Origin: Euonymus europaeus
Taxonomy: Eukaryota > Streptophyta > Magnoliopsida > Celastrales > Celastraceae
Direction of reading: 5' to 3'
Length of the DNA stretch: 64,000 nucleotides
Assembly: GCA_963580455.1 (NCBI GenBank)
Contig: OY756965.1
Coordinates: forward strand, 23,968,902 to 24,032,901
In this document: positions 23,901 through 36,800 of the stretch, piece after piece
Numbering within the stretch: the stretch's first letter is position 1
Layout of the letters: the number at the start of each line of letters is the position of its first letter
Program-made: the position numbers and the translations under genes
The notes under the pieces: model-generated
Seen by the model: the letters and a program-made list of their open reading frames with translations, nothing else
Told to the model about the DNA's origin: nothing
The model's database searches: none

Positions 23901-26900
23901 ATCAAAAGGTCTTGAGCATCTCTTGCAACACGAACATCTGGGGGTAACATCTCTTTAATAATTTTGGTCATAGTTGCTGCATCATACAATTTATAAACTC
24001 ATCAGGTAAAACGGCAGGTAAACAACTCCCATGCACAAGTAAACATGTGGTCCAATGGTAGAGTTGTAGTGAAGCAACCTAGAGGCCTTAAATTCCATTC
24101 CTGGAAATAGCCTCTCGACAAACTCATCAGAGCCAAAATAAAATAAAAAATACAACTCTTGTTCACTGGCAAACATGTGGCTCAATGGTAGAGTTGCAGT
24201 GGCACAACCTAGAGGTCACAAGTTTCATTCTTAGAAACAAACTCTTCAAGAACTCATCAGAGCCACCCAAAAAATGAAGCAATCCACGCTAAAGGTTACA
24301 CGGTCAGAAAGATAGAAACATAAAAATCAATGAAATTTGTCAAACATAGAGTCATAGAGAGACAAGCCTCTCCGGTTACAAGATTATAATTTACAGCAAG
24401 GATAAAAGATCTCCACCACAAGCTGTCATCCACCGAACTTCTCTAGTATCCTATTTTTTATGGAATGGCTAAAATTCTATCAAACTACCAAATGGGGTGC
24501 GACCCATAGAATTACAAAGATCCTGCAGTAATTGCCTCAAGCAGATTAATACACCGAAAGGAAACATAAATATTTAATGGGAAGGGGTCTCCTTGGAGTC
24601 AAAAGTATGATTTCTCTCTTTCTAGATGAACCACATGATGGATGGGCAGTATTACCCAAAAAACATTGTCTTCACACTATATCCACCACACAATCTCTTA
24701 TTGGACACTATTCCAAAAATCAAGCAACCAATATATTTCCTGAATCGGAGAGTACATATGGACCAGTTATGATAAGCTGGCTGAAAATCTTCTATGATAA
24801 TTTGGATATCTCCAACGTAGAGATTAAGGCCTTGAAAGCATCAAAAGAGAATATCAAAGCAATAAGGTTTTAAAAAAAGGTGAGTGAGGATACAGGAGGC
24901 CAAAAAAAAGCATGAGTTAAAGCAATAAGAACAGATGAAAGCAAACGAAAAAGTAGAAAGGTAGATCAAAATAGATATTTCACTTGGTGTGCTACAAGTA
25001 GCTTTGACCATATATAGGATCATAAATGGCAGAAAAAAGGCCAAGGAATCCAAGAACCTCCTCAATTTCTACACAGCAAAACAAACACCACACACGTGTA
25101 ACGACCAGCTCATCAAAATATTAGATTTTTAGAAAAAGACGAGACGCTGGAAGAAAAGAAAAGAAAACACGTGTGAAAGCAATAAGAAAGGCAATTTTAA
25201 TGTTTTTAACAATTGATATCCATTTCATGACTGTATGAGGAAATGGTTTATGGGTGCGTAGTATGTGCTAGTACTAAGGGAATTGAGGGAAATAGAGGAA
25301 GTGATGGCAAGAGAGATAAGTAAAGATAAGGAACTGAGAAGAGAAGAATTCCCAACGAGAAATCTATGGTGCCAGAGAGAGTGGGAAACACAAAAGAGAG
25401 TAAAAGTGATGGGAGTTAGAGAGAACGATGGGAGAACAAAGAGGAAAAAGATGAACAAAAACAAGAGAGAGGGTTGAGAGAGGGGTAGGGGAATGAGGGG
25501 CTAAGATGAATATAAGGAAGAAAAATAACCTGAAATATTAGGTGGCTGGCTAAATTGTGTTCATCCAAATATCTATGGATATTGTTGCAAATCGGAAAGT
25601 CTGGACTAAGTTATTACATGAACACCTCAAAGTACCAAAAAAGACAAATAAAAAATTCATCACCAATAGTATCTGAGAACACGTCCACGGCTCCGACTTA
25701 GATTGAAGGTTACAGAAACTCTTCCACACAAAGTGAGCAAAACTACAGTTACAGGGCCTTAAAATAGAGCATAGTTTTGAACCCTTTTTGATCCATAGAA
25801 TTACTTACAAGTAATCCATTATAGAAGCTATGTGCTTCAGCTAATAGCTGTAATTCATGATATCCCATTAAGCTAAAAGGGTATTAATTTCTTTTTAATA
25901 GGCACAGAACAGCAAAAAATCAACAACTACATGTTTGATTCCTTTTTCGCAACAAATTAACATAGTTTTTCATTGCAATAAGAAAGGAAACCAAATAGAC
26001 GTAATCACGTAATTCAATTCCTGTCGTTACATTACAAGATAACCATGTTGGTTTTAAGATGAAATCTAATCAAACTCTTAACTGAATTCCATAGGACAAA
26101 TTCACGAAATCTGCCAGGACGGTAAGCCAGTGTGATGTTGGGTTTAAGAGACGGGCCAGGGAGCGTGGTTGGGATGGATCTCAGAGGCAGGTCATAAACT
26201 CTAAGGTCTTGCTTTCAAGTCTTACTTTGTACACCTTGGATTTAATTCATGTTTCATCCCTTATTAGGTAAAAATCATTTCATTTAATTCTACGACATAT
26301 GAGTATTAAATACATTAGCGATAAAGAACATAAAGTCCACCTTTATTTTCAGTTTCCACAATCCAGCCACAAGGAACGGTCATGAAAGAGAACTCAAAAC
26401 CTAAAACCAAAAATCTTTATATTCAGTAATAAATTTCTTATTCATTAATCAGGCATGTTGTTGTCTCCTCATAGCCTCACCGCATCCTTTATGTAACATA
26501 TACAGTGGGCTTAAAATAATTTTCCCCTTTTTTAAGAATCTTCGAATCAGGGTATTAAACCTTTACCTAAGGGCATCATGTTTTGCCCAATGGCCCAAGC
26601 ATGAAACCAGTTTTTAGATATAAAGCTGCAGTGAAGAGCACTGCTAGTTAAATGGTCAAGTTCTTCCCACCGTGCTTGAGGGCAAGGGCTCAAATCCTCA
26701 TCCCCATTGAACAGTTCACAGACACAGACACAAACACACACACATATGAATCATTTTTTAAGAATCTTCGAATCAGGGTATGAAACCTTTACCTAAGGGC
26801 ATCGTGCTGTGCCCAACCACGAAACCAATTTTTAGATATACAGCTGGAGTGAAGAACACAGCTAGTTAAATGGTCAAGTTCTTCCCAGCGTGCTTGAGGA

Positions 26901-27700
26901 CAAGGGCTCAAATCCTCATCCCCATTGAACAGTTCACAGACACAAACACACACACATGAACAAATGGAAGGGAGACGCAGATCAAGAATCCAACTAGATC
27001 TGTCATAGACTAAGCAGTTTCCTCACTGGCATATTTGAAGTACGAGTGATATTCTAGCGTGACCACGATAATATCAAAAAATATGAAAGATCATAACTGT
27101 AGTCATGATTATCATAGTTCGAGAAATTAGGGGTAAGATGCAAGGATGGCGAAGAAACGCAAGTCAGTTGGTGTAGTAGATTAGGAGATTAAATGAGAGG
27201 ATAAGATTAATGTTGAGAGGAAATTTCATTCAGCCACATGTGATCAGAATACATATTTTCAATAGTTTTTTTTTTTAAACATGAACCCCTCGAAGGCAAA
27301 AGCCATATTGGACATACAAGCAATAAAGCGATCACCCACATACTCCTGGTATCCATTAAACCCGTGGTGCACTAGGAGGGATTTGAACTCAAACTCTGTT
27401 GTATAGTGGGACTCAAAGTTTCCTTCATTCTCAATTGAGCTAGAGCACGTATTCTGAGCCGCGGTGACAACTACTATTCCCATCCTTTATGCATAAAAAT
27501 AAAAGTAAACCGAGCAGGCTTTATCCCACTCCCGTTTTTCCTTGAAAAGAAAACTAAATCTTCAACTGCTTAGCAGTAAAATGGCAGACTAAACATACTA
27601 AATATAACCTCAAATTAACCTAACTTCAATAGAAAAAAAACTGACCTTTGGGAAGTGAAGCGTCCTCTTTTGACTTGCCAACAATATCCATTGGCTCCAT
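20981..27700 (-). CDS. NF-YB13: NC2-beta / Dr1 transcription repressor subunit (NF-YB13)
   Basis: Five exons: 27700-27646, 23976-23887, 22465-22371, 21534-21466, 21145-20981; 157 aa, near the 159 aa recalled for Arabidopsis. The protein starts MEPMDIVGKSKEDASLPK. The histone-fold region carries KIIKEMLPPDVRVARDAQDL, EFINLVSSESN, KRTIAPEHVLKALE and VLGFGEYIEEVYAAYEQHKL. A tail with MTEEEAVAEQQRMFAEARAR closes it. Dr1 pairs with NC2-alpha, binds TBP on DNA and blocks TFIIA/TFIIB entry. The first coding intron is 3.67 kb and full of SINE-derived sequence. The last exon could begin at 21142 instead of 21145, losing one Gln. A leader intron is likely: a donor CAG|GTATTT near 28113 and an acceptor just upstream of the ATG, near 27711. 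Confidence 0.95.
24040..24262 (+). mobile_element. Two Au-type SINE head modules in NC2-beta intron 1
   Basis: ACATGTGGTCCAATGGTAGA (from 24042) and ACATGTGGCTCAATGGTAGA (from 24172) each lead into CAACCTAGAGG and a TTC-ATTC box B-like stretch. This is the pol III promoter layout of tRNA-derived SINEs and resembles the 5' half of the Au family. The two copies are about 130 bp apart and lack the GC-rich 3' half. Confidence 0.6.
26535..26967 (+). repeat. Tandem duplication, 226-bp period, of a SINE-like unit
   Basis: Unit 26535-26760 is repeated from 26761. Each has TAGTTAAATGGTCAAGTTCT (box A-like), then GGGCTCAAATCCTCATCCCC (box B-like) and a CA-rich microsatellite that ends the unit. The units are about 90% alike. 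The layout suggests a tRNA-derived SINE duplicated head to tail. Confidence 0.7.
27300..27475 (-). mobile_element. tRNA-derived SINE fragment
   Basis: Read on the minus strand it gives CTCTAGCTCAATTGAGAATG (box A-like), then about 45 bases later GAGTTCAAATCCCTCC (box B-like). The arms do not fold as a tRNA, so this is a SINE or tRNA-like relic rather than a tRNA gene. It lies in NC2-beta intron 1. Confidence 0.5.
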
Positions 27701-28270
27701 TTTCAACCTTCTATCAGGCAGACAGAGAACAAAAACTTTTATCACATACGCAGAATCAAGGATCACCTAATTGTCCAATCTCAATTATTCGCAAGCTGAC
27801 TGCAGTTGCTTCTTTCAAAATTTTATCAGAAAATTTATATCTTCTGTCAGAACTAAATCCGAGCAACAAATACAAAACAAGAGACTTACTTGAATTCAAA
27901 ATTCAAATAATTGAGAGAGAGCACAGCTGTTAACAGAATCGGCAGCACAGAAACAAGAACCAGTGACCAAAGCCCAACCCCACACACACAATCCAGAGAC
28001 GAGAGAGCCCACAAATAAGCCAATCAAACGCAAACAGCAGATACAAAATTTCACAAAAACAACCAACTCACAATCATGCACGAACAGTTTTAAGTGTAAA
28101 AACAGAAAATACCTGATAAGGAACGAAACAGACAAAGAAAACCCGAGTCCAACGCTGGCAGGGAAATCGCGGTCAGCCAAAAGGGGAGATCCGAAGAAAC
28201 GCTAGAGAGAATATGATTACAGGCTAGAAAACTGTCGCTGGTGGAGATCGTTGGCTTTGAATTTATAGCA

Positions 28271-30603
28271 CGGGTGAAGGTGAAGAAGAGATGGAGACGT
28301 CGGAGCTTATGGTCGGACGAAGACGAATCAAAAGAGTGAATGAGGTGCCAAATAAAGAATAATATCCGTAATATATATCTGCATAACATGAAACTGCTTT
28401 TACCTTCTGTTTTGTTTTTCTTTCATGTATTTTGTTTTCATAATCCAACCCTCAACCCTATTTTGGGGGCACAGCTTCTATCATTTCAATCAAAAAGTTA
28501 TTTTAAAGGATTCTTATTTTTAGACCAGTCTAATCATATTTTTTTATTTTAACATAAAATCAGATCAAATATTTTAATATTTTTAAACATAATTAGCTTC
28601 AATAACTACTTTGAATATTATTATTGCAACCATAGTCTTATATTGAACCGTTACCTACTAATGAAGTAATTTTTGAATCGATTTGTGGAAGCACGAACAC
28701 AGATCACCAATTCGCAGCTCAAACGAGATCTGCAAATCGTTCTGATGCGAGCACAACCCGAAAATCACTCCAACACAAGACACAGATGGCACACATCAAA
28801 CCCCTAAAGATCTACTGGAAGGGAGGAGCGAAGTAGAAGGATCACTAGAGAGGATCGCTGCTAACAAAGACGAGCTTATTGTTCATGTGAATGACCTGAG
28901 TAAAAGAAAATAAACCAATTAAAAAAAATACTTGCACGGATAGAGACTCTCGTTAGGGTGCACGGTGAACAAAATGTTATTTTGAAGAAATTTTGTGGTA
29001 CCAATTGGTTATGGTAACGACAAAATGGCTCCCTCAAGATAACATTTTTGAATATTTGAGAGAGTCATTGGACGAGTTCAGTTAGAGTGACATGTTAGTT
29101 TTGATCAGTTAGCGGACCGCGATATTAATATTTTTTATTTAAGGAATGAAAAAAAAAATACAAATTGAGCATACATGACCCAAACTTGTTGATTTTTATC
29201 TATATTTTTTAATTACAATTTCAGCAAATTTGGTTAATTCATGTATCTTTTTTAAATGCCATATTGGAATTTGAGAGTTATAATTTAGTGTTTAGAGTTT
29301 ATGATTTAAAGTTTATAATTTAGGTTTATATTTTGTTTTAGTGTTCAATATTTTAAGAAACATTTGGACGATAGCTAGTTATCTCTCTATACTAAAAGCT
29401 TGAAAGTGCTTGACGTTGGGAGTTTGAAACTAAGTTAGGAAATTTCCTAGTGTTCCCTATGGATGAGTTCATCCGCATAGGTGTTGAGCTCCAACCCAAA
29501 ACCAATTTACCAAAGAGTAAACCCTCCGACCCACTCGACTTCGGCTTAGGACTGACTTGCTAAGGAGCTTGATTGTACTCCTAGTTCGAGTTTAAAACTA
29601 GGCGACTATCACAAAGTGACATGTCCACCTGGAGTCTTCCAGGTTTCAAAAAAATAATTTAATATTAAAAGTTTATGATTTAGGGTTTAAAATTTATAAA
29701 TTAGTGTTTAATATATATTTTTTCAAAATCTAATGTATTATAACATTATCAATATTAAAATACTCAATATCACATTTTAAAATATAATGAACATTAGTTT
29801 TAAAAGGAATAATAAGTACGATTGTAGCAAATAATTGGAGCTCCTATCCCCTTCTTTGTGATCCATATTTACATGAAATCTGTTTTTTTTAGAGAAAACG
29901 AGACTCATTAAGAAGAAGTTGAATTATATTCTGAGACATAAATTGGAACTAAAATCTCAAGAACAACATTGAGCATTGAACACTCGAAATTAAAAGAAAC
30001 TGAACGACCCAAAGATGCAAGAGCATCAGCCAAGTGATTATGATCACGTGAGATGTGGGAGATGCAATGTTGGAATCTTGAAAGGATTGCACGAATGTCA
30101 TATAGGACATGACCTAGAGGAGATCGAGTCATATGATCTTCTTTAAGGCCCGAAACTAAACTATCACAGCAATGTCCCCTTCCAATTCAAAGGTGATGAA
30201 GTTGTTCTCAATTGTCATAAAGGCACAAAAAGAAAGAGCTTAATTCGTCAGCGTATGCACAACTTATATTATGTTGAACATATTTTTAGACATATTCGAA
30301 TATTATTATGTATACCAATTTATAATATGACAAACATATTTTCAACCAAATAGATTAAGCTTCAGACATCATTCGACCACCAGTTGGTTGAACTCTTCTA
30401 AACCCAGATAATTGAATCACTCCCCTATCGTCTCGTATGACAAATCCAGCTCCTGCTTTGGTGAGTCTCATTTTGAAACACTGGTCGAACAGATCATGGA
30501 CCTATGGTGACTAATTCGTAAACAAGCCCTCCCAAAAAAAATAATTAACCCATAAATAAATAAATATCCGAGATTAATTTTAAAAAAAAAATCAGAAATC
30601 AAG
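28271..30603. other. Spacer between divergent NC2-beta and TGH genes
   Basis: AT-rich and mostly featureless. At 29280-29345 and 29650-29715 lie similar AT-rich stretches (GTTTATGATTTA), flanking a more GC-rich block at 29400-29640 that looks like transposon debris. An RNase H-like relic follows at 29908-30180. Promoters of both flanking genes must lie at the two ends. Confidence 0.4.
29908..30180 (-). pseudogene. RNase H-like (retroelement) relic
   Basis: The minus-strand frame has HMTRSPLGHVLYDIRAILSR followed by HISRDHNHLADALASLGR. This is the end of the plant RNase H-like domain of non-LTR retroelements and related genes: the HxxRDxNxxADALA motif close to the C-terminus. Upstream sequence on the same strand (GLKEDH and before) continues the pattern but is broken by stops, so the copy is dead. 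Confidence 0.6.
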
Positions 30604-30803
30604 GTGGTTGGCCAATCAAATTCAAGCATTGACAACGCTCTGTGCGGGTTATGTGGTTATATCCTCCCCTCTCAATTCTGCTACTGCCCTACAAGGAGAG
30701 CCCCCGTCGCTGGAAGCAATCAAGCCTACTCCTTATATCGATCGATGTGATTCTCCATTAATTTTGGCATCGAAGCTTATACGTCACCCCGAGAAACGCT
30801 AAA

Positions 30804-33800
30804 ATGGATTCAGACGAAGAGGATTTCGTTTTCGTGGGCACGCCGATAGAGCGCGAGGAAGAGAACACCAGCCGCAAGAAGAAAGCCCTCGCTGAGGCCT
30901 CTGGTCAACTGCGAACCCTACCTTCATGGAAGCAAGAGGTATTTCTGTACCTAAACGAGACAGTCACTCTGTTTCATTACCCTAATTTTCGTTTTTCCCC
31001 CTTCTGGTATGAAGCTAGTAGCAGCTTTCAGTCTGGTTGTTTGATCAATAACTAACTGAAACCTCAGAGTGCTGTTGGAGGTACCCGCACTTTCCTTTTT
31101 CCCTCAGTTGTTCAAACTCGCCTAGTTACATTTTCTCAGCAACCAGACAAATAGGGGATTTCCCAAATTAGAAACGGTATCTTGGAGTAATGCGGACATG
31201 CTTATTTGTTAGGGTTTCATATTTACCCTTTCTAGTGCACTTTCCTTTTCCCTTCAGTTGTTCAAACTCGCCTAGTTACATTTTCTCAGCAACCAGAAAA
31301 ATAGGGGATTTACCAAATTAGAAACGGTATCTTAGAGTAACGCGGACATGCTTATTTGTTAGTGTTTCATAATTACCCTTTCTAGTAGAGGCGCTATCTA
31401 AAATGAAATTTTGCATATTCTATTTGTAATGGCAAATGACCCCAATGTATAAAGTTGCTTACTGACTTCAGACTGCCTTAACAAATGCTATATTGTCTTA
31501 CACCGATTCATTTTTTCCCTTTTGTTTTTCTTATGGGGATGGGAATTTGCATTCCTACAGGTTAGAGATGAAGAAGGACGCAGAAGGTTTCATGGTGCAT
31601 TTACAGGAGGATTTTCTGCTGGTTATTACAATTCAGTTGGTTCAAAAGAGGGTATATATTTAGTTACATTTAAATGAACTATTTCTTATCTTTAATTTTT
31701 TTTATTTTAATATAGCTTATAGACTGACTCCTTGAAGCAAATTTACAGGATGGACTCCTCAGTCATTTACATCCTCTCGGAAAAACAGAGCTGAAGTCAA
31801 ACAACAAAACATTCTTAATTTTCTGGACGAGGAGGAAAAAGCTGTATGTTGTAACCATTTTAACATATTTTTAATGCCAAGTTTCTATGTAAATGATTTG
31901 TCCACTAACCAAATTTGGGCAATTTATTGAGCTCGTTAGTTGTTAAAAATTTTGAACTTCTTTGGATTTTGGGTTAATCACTTAAGGCATTGAAAAATAT
32001 TACTAACAAAAGCCTCACTGTATAAAGTGGTTGCTTCCACCCTTTTGCTGACATATTCAAAAGACGAAAAAATAAGTTCATGCTTCACGATTGCGTCATA
32101 TATCCTGTTGTATCATGCTAGTCTTGCTACGGAAAAACCTATATCCTATTATTCTTAATGATTGCCTTAAATATTAAAGCATCGACGTGTCAACTTTAAT
32201 AATTCCTCTTGCCATCTGCATATTAGGAATTGGAAGGTCAGTTGGGTACATCTTCTCAGTTTGATACGTTCGGATTTACAGCTGCTGAATATGCCCGCAA
32301 ACAAGCTGAGAAGGAACAACAGAGGAGGTTTCTTTACTAAGTCGCCTTTTTCCTTTTTGGTGGATTGTGTTTAGTATTTCATAAAAATAATTTTTTTAAA
32401 GATTATGGTTGTGTTATTCATAAAAACATCCACTATGACACACAACATTTATCTTTACATATGCAGTTCCTGAGCTTGTTTGTGTTTTTATTTTTTTTGT
32501 TGCAGGCCATCAGCTATCCCTGGACCTGTTCCTGTTGAAATAGTTATTCCAGTTACAGAATCTATTGGTGGGTTTCAGTTCATTTATAATATCGTATTTG
32601 CTAACTGGTGTTAATTTTAGGGCTCTAATTTCCACCTTGTGGTTATTAGGTGAGAAATTGCTGCTGAAGATGGGATGGCGCCGTGGTAGATCAATTAAGG
32701 ATTCACATGCAAATTCACTATATGGTATGTCTTCCTTATACTTCTTTATTTCATCTGGCTTCGTACTTGTTTTATTTGATGTTTACTTGATCGAGTTAAT
32801 TGGCAACTTGAATTTACATGGAAGAAGGGTCCGGCTTTAATTTGATGCCGGAATCTTTCATGAGGACATGTTCGACAATGCTTCTTATTGTTAATACATA
32901 TAAGTTTGTATTTTGATTGGGTCAGTAGCTTATGAAACTTGGTTTTGCAATGCAACTTATGGGGATGAGTTGGGCAGTAGCTGGTCCATGAGCAACTTAA
33001 GGCAGCAAGGGGCAAACAGATAGAGGAAACTAGTTATGCCATCCTCTTCATTAAACGAAAATTGGAAAGAAAGGAATAACATGAGTACATGACTTTTCTG
33101 GGCTTCTGAGTCATTTTGATGTTTTGAACAATAGATATTTATTTTCTTTTTATTTTTGATTCAGTATTGCAATATCATGCAATGTAGATGGAAATACTAT
33201 TATTGATGGAATAGATCTAATTCCTTGTAAATGACTATATTTGGGTATTCTGGTGCTAGTTAGTTTAAATACTTCTTCTTTTGTTTCACTTTTATGCTGT
33301 CAACGTGTAGCGATAGCAGACATATATTTACTCAAGATTCTTTTGCTAGTCTAGAAACAACTTATATTGCTCATCTGCTTTGGCAGTTGCTTGGAATTAT
33401 TTGATTTTCTTGAAGCCACCATGCCTTTGCTGTTCTAATAATTTTGTTACAGATGTTCGAAGAGAAGCCAGAAAAGCTTTTCTAGCATTGTCTGCTCATG
33501 AGACAAAAGCACAGCTTGCAGACTCTGAACTGGCTGAGGGTGATTTAGAAAGTTTCATGAAGCATAGCGTTAATGGCGATATGCCCGTCTCTCAAAGCAC
33601 ACCGGTAAGGAGTTTTTTGTTGATGATTCTATTTATAGTTGTGGTATGCAGAAATATGTCCTTATTGTCATGACTAGAACTCTAATAAAATTAGATAGAT
33701 CATAGATAGATAGATAGTGGGAGAGATTTGAATAGATGGCTTTTCTTTTAAAAAATTGAATGGAAAAAACTTTATGCCCACCCGAGACTCACAAGCCTTA

Positions 33801-36800
33801 TCAAAGGAGGAGACGGGAATTGGTATCCAGTATCCTTGGCCTGTAAAGAAGAGCTAAAGTTTGCATGTTTCATAGAATTTGATGAAATGTTAGAAACTGA
33901 TACTCCTTGTACAAGAAATATCAAAACTCTATTATTTCTCGAGATAAAAAATTCCTGTTGGGATTCTTTCATAAGGTGCATGTCCTTGTAAGATTCGTCT
34001 TCATAAGATGTGATTGCATCATTTTATCCAGTCGTTGACATGGCACAATACTTCCTGTTAACATACATTGCGATTCACAAGCAAAAGGTCCTTGGTTCAA
34101 GTTCTACGTCCAACAAATTTCTTTGGAGCCTTTGGTCTTGTAATTGTCTGGTGCGTGTAGGACTGAGGAATCTGTGCACAAAGACCATGTAGGGCAGCGG
34201 CCAATGTTGCCATTGCTTCAATGAATTCATATAATTTTTTTTTTTTTTGCTTTTAGGATTATTCTTATTTAGAATGCCTTGAGAATTTTCTCTGACTTAC
34301 TACTTGGGTGACGCAAGTGACCAAAGATTGGAATGTTAAAGCATGGGATTTTTGTATAATTTATTTTCTAGTTACCTACCAGTGATAACTTTGTATGACT
34401 CATTTTCTTCCTACAGCTTTTTGTGCTCAATCCAAAGCAGGATTTGCATGGTTTAGGATATGATCCGTTTAATCACGCTCCTGAGTTCAGGGGTATGTAT
34501 TTTTTTTTTTGTAGTGAACCTGGTTTTATTAACTCTGTGGTCACTGGCAATGCAATTATAACTTTGCAGATTCATTTATTTCAGAAAAGAAAAGATCACA
34601 TGTATCTGGCAACTTCGAACCTGGGAATAAAAAAGCCCTGTCAATAAAGGAGAGTCTCTTTGGTTTTAAGTGTAAGATCTATAATCTTGCAAGCCCCATT
34701 TTTGTGCTTGTTTGTTGCATTATGTTTTTTTTTATCACTTATTCATGTTAGTTGCTTGTATGAAAAGTTTACTTTATTTTTCTAGTTTTATTAAACTAAT
34801 TAGCTAGAATTTATCAGCAGGAAAGGTTGCTTCTGGTTTTGGCATTGGAGCCCTTGAAGAATATGATGCCGAGGATGAGGATATCTATGCTGCTGGTTAG
34901 TATTTTTTGCACTTTATCTTCTTTTAATATTTATTAGAATCATGATTCTGTTTTTAATTCTCATGTTCTGCCAAAATCTAACTTATGTTGGTAATACAAA
35001 GGGGGCACAAGTGCTCTATGCCCAGCTCTAGAGTTGGATTATGCAAGGAATCACCAACTCGAAATATGATGGATTATGTCAATTGTTGAGTTCCTTTTTT
35101 ATTTGGAATTTTTTTTGTTCTTTCTGAAACAGCTTTCTATTATATGATTCCACCTTCAATTGTTATAACTCATATATGTTTTTTTTGGTATTTATCTTCA
35201 CGTAGTTTTTGTATAAAACCTATTGCCCGTGATGTTGATGCATGTGCCTGATTATTTTTTTAGCAAACAGAAGCTCAATTTGGTTTTCCAGAATTGGCCA
35301 TCTCCGGTTGATCTCAATTATCATTAAAAGTTACTCTGTTGTTCACTCATTAATTAGGTTATAAAGTGGCATATTTGCAAATCAGTATTATCTGTCTTCC
35401 TGTAATGCATACTTGTATCATTCATTTTTCCATTAAGGGGTTGTGTTGTTCATGTATTTATATTTATATATTAAATATATAAATGACTAATTTAAAGGAT
35501 TTTGTTTTCATGCTAATTATAATGGTGGCTTTCAGAGGACCTTAGTGATGCTTATGTTCAAGAACCCGAAGAACCCTCAAGATCAAGCGCAGATGATAAG
35601 CAGAAATTAGTTTGGAAGGAGCCAGGTGTTCTTCCTGGATTCCGATTTGCTTCAAATCCTGACCACCGGCAGGAGAGGTAATCAGAAGCTGCACATGTAT
35701 GATACCTTCAATGCTGTTTATCAGTTGCATATTACTTCAAATTACCGATGTATTAAACTTTTTTGGGTGAATTGATTTGAGCCAAACACACAATGTACTT
35801 GATCTTTATCAAACTGACTGCAATCTATTTATCTCTAGATTTATTAAAATATGGATAATTTTGAGAAATAAATGCATGTATGTGTTGGTGTAAATGAGAG
35901 ATTTGGTGAAAAATATACATCTATATCACTATTCAGGTTTATGTGGTGTGTGAAATTGGGCATTCTAAAAAATATGGTCTACTTGGGTGTACAAGTGCCA
36001 TTTGTATTATGTACTAACTTGTAAAGTCATGTACTTTTACTTTCCTTTTGTTGTTTTCAGTCTGCATGTAATTCTTATTTGTTGTTGGTAAATTATTCTC
36101 CAGGTTTAACCCTCCAGTAATACCAAAGGATTTTGTGCCTCGCCATTTATTTCCTGGTCCTCTTGTGACTGATGACAAGTATGCTGTTCCCCCTCCCCCG
36201 GAGGTTAACCCTCCTGAGGATAATAGTCTGAAGGTCCTCATAGATGGAGTTGCAACTTTGGTAGCCCGTTGTGGTAAATTGTTTGAGGATATCTGCAAAG
36301 AGAAGAATCAGTCAAATCCGTTATTTAGTTTTTTGAGTGGTGGCAATGGACATGACTATTATGCAATGAAGTTGTGGGAGGAGCAAAAGAAACGTAGTAA
36401 TCAGTCAAAGCTGGCATTGGATGGGAAATCGACTCCCAGTGTGCAGAAGATGACTGCAGAGAGCCGTGGCAAAATTTTGGGGGAGAGGCCTTTGGAGAAA
36501 AGCTCAAAAGAATCTAGCTTCTCAGTTGCTCCTGTGGATACTGGGAATCTCCAATTCAATCTTTCAAGTACATTTACTGAAGCCGCTTCATTTGTAAGTT
36601 GCTTACTTCTTTCCTTGTCCTCTCTTTTGTTTATTAAATCTTTTTTTAAGGAATTTCCTTTTGCTCTATATTCTAAGTTATGCTTCTTGTGGTTTTACCT
36701 TCTCGAGAAATGTAAAGTTGATGCATTCTCATTTTTCACTTGTTATTTTATTTTCTGTCACACAGGGTGCGTTGCTTGAAATCGCAAAGCCTTTCAAAGA

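Noticed and set aside
24172..27475. tRNA genes suggested by box A/box B-like sequences
   Set aside because: No cloverleaf with acceptor and anticodon stems could be formed; better explained as SINE heads.
30608..30802. Open frame directly before the TGH start codon
   Set aside because: It has no upstream ATG and ends in TAA one base before the TGH ATG, in leader or promoter sequence.
34080..34200. SINE-like box B (GGTTCAAGTTC) in TGH intron 7
   Set aside because: No convincing box A at the right distance and no target duplication; too weak to call.
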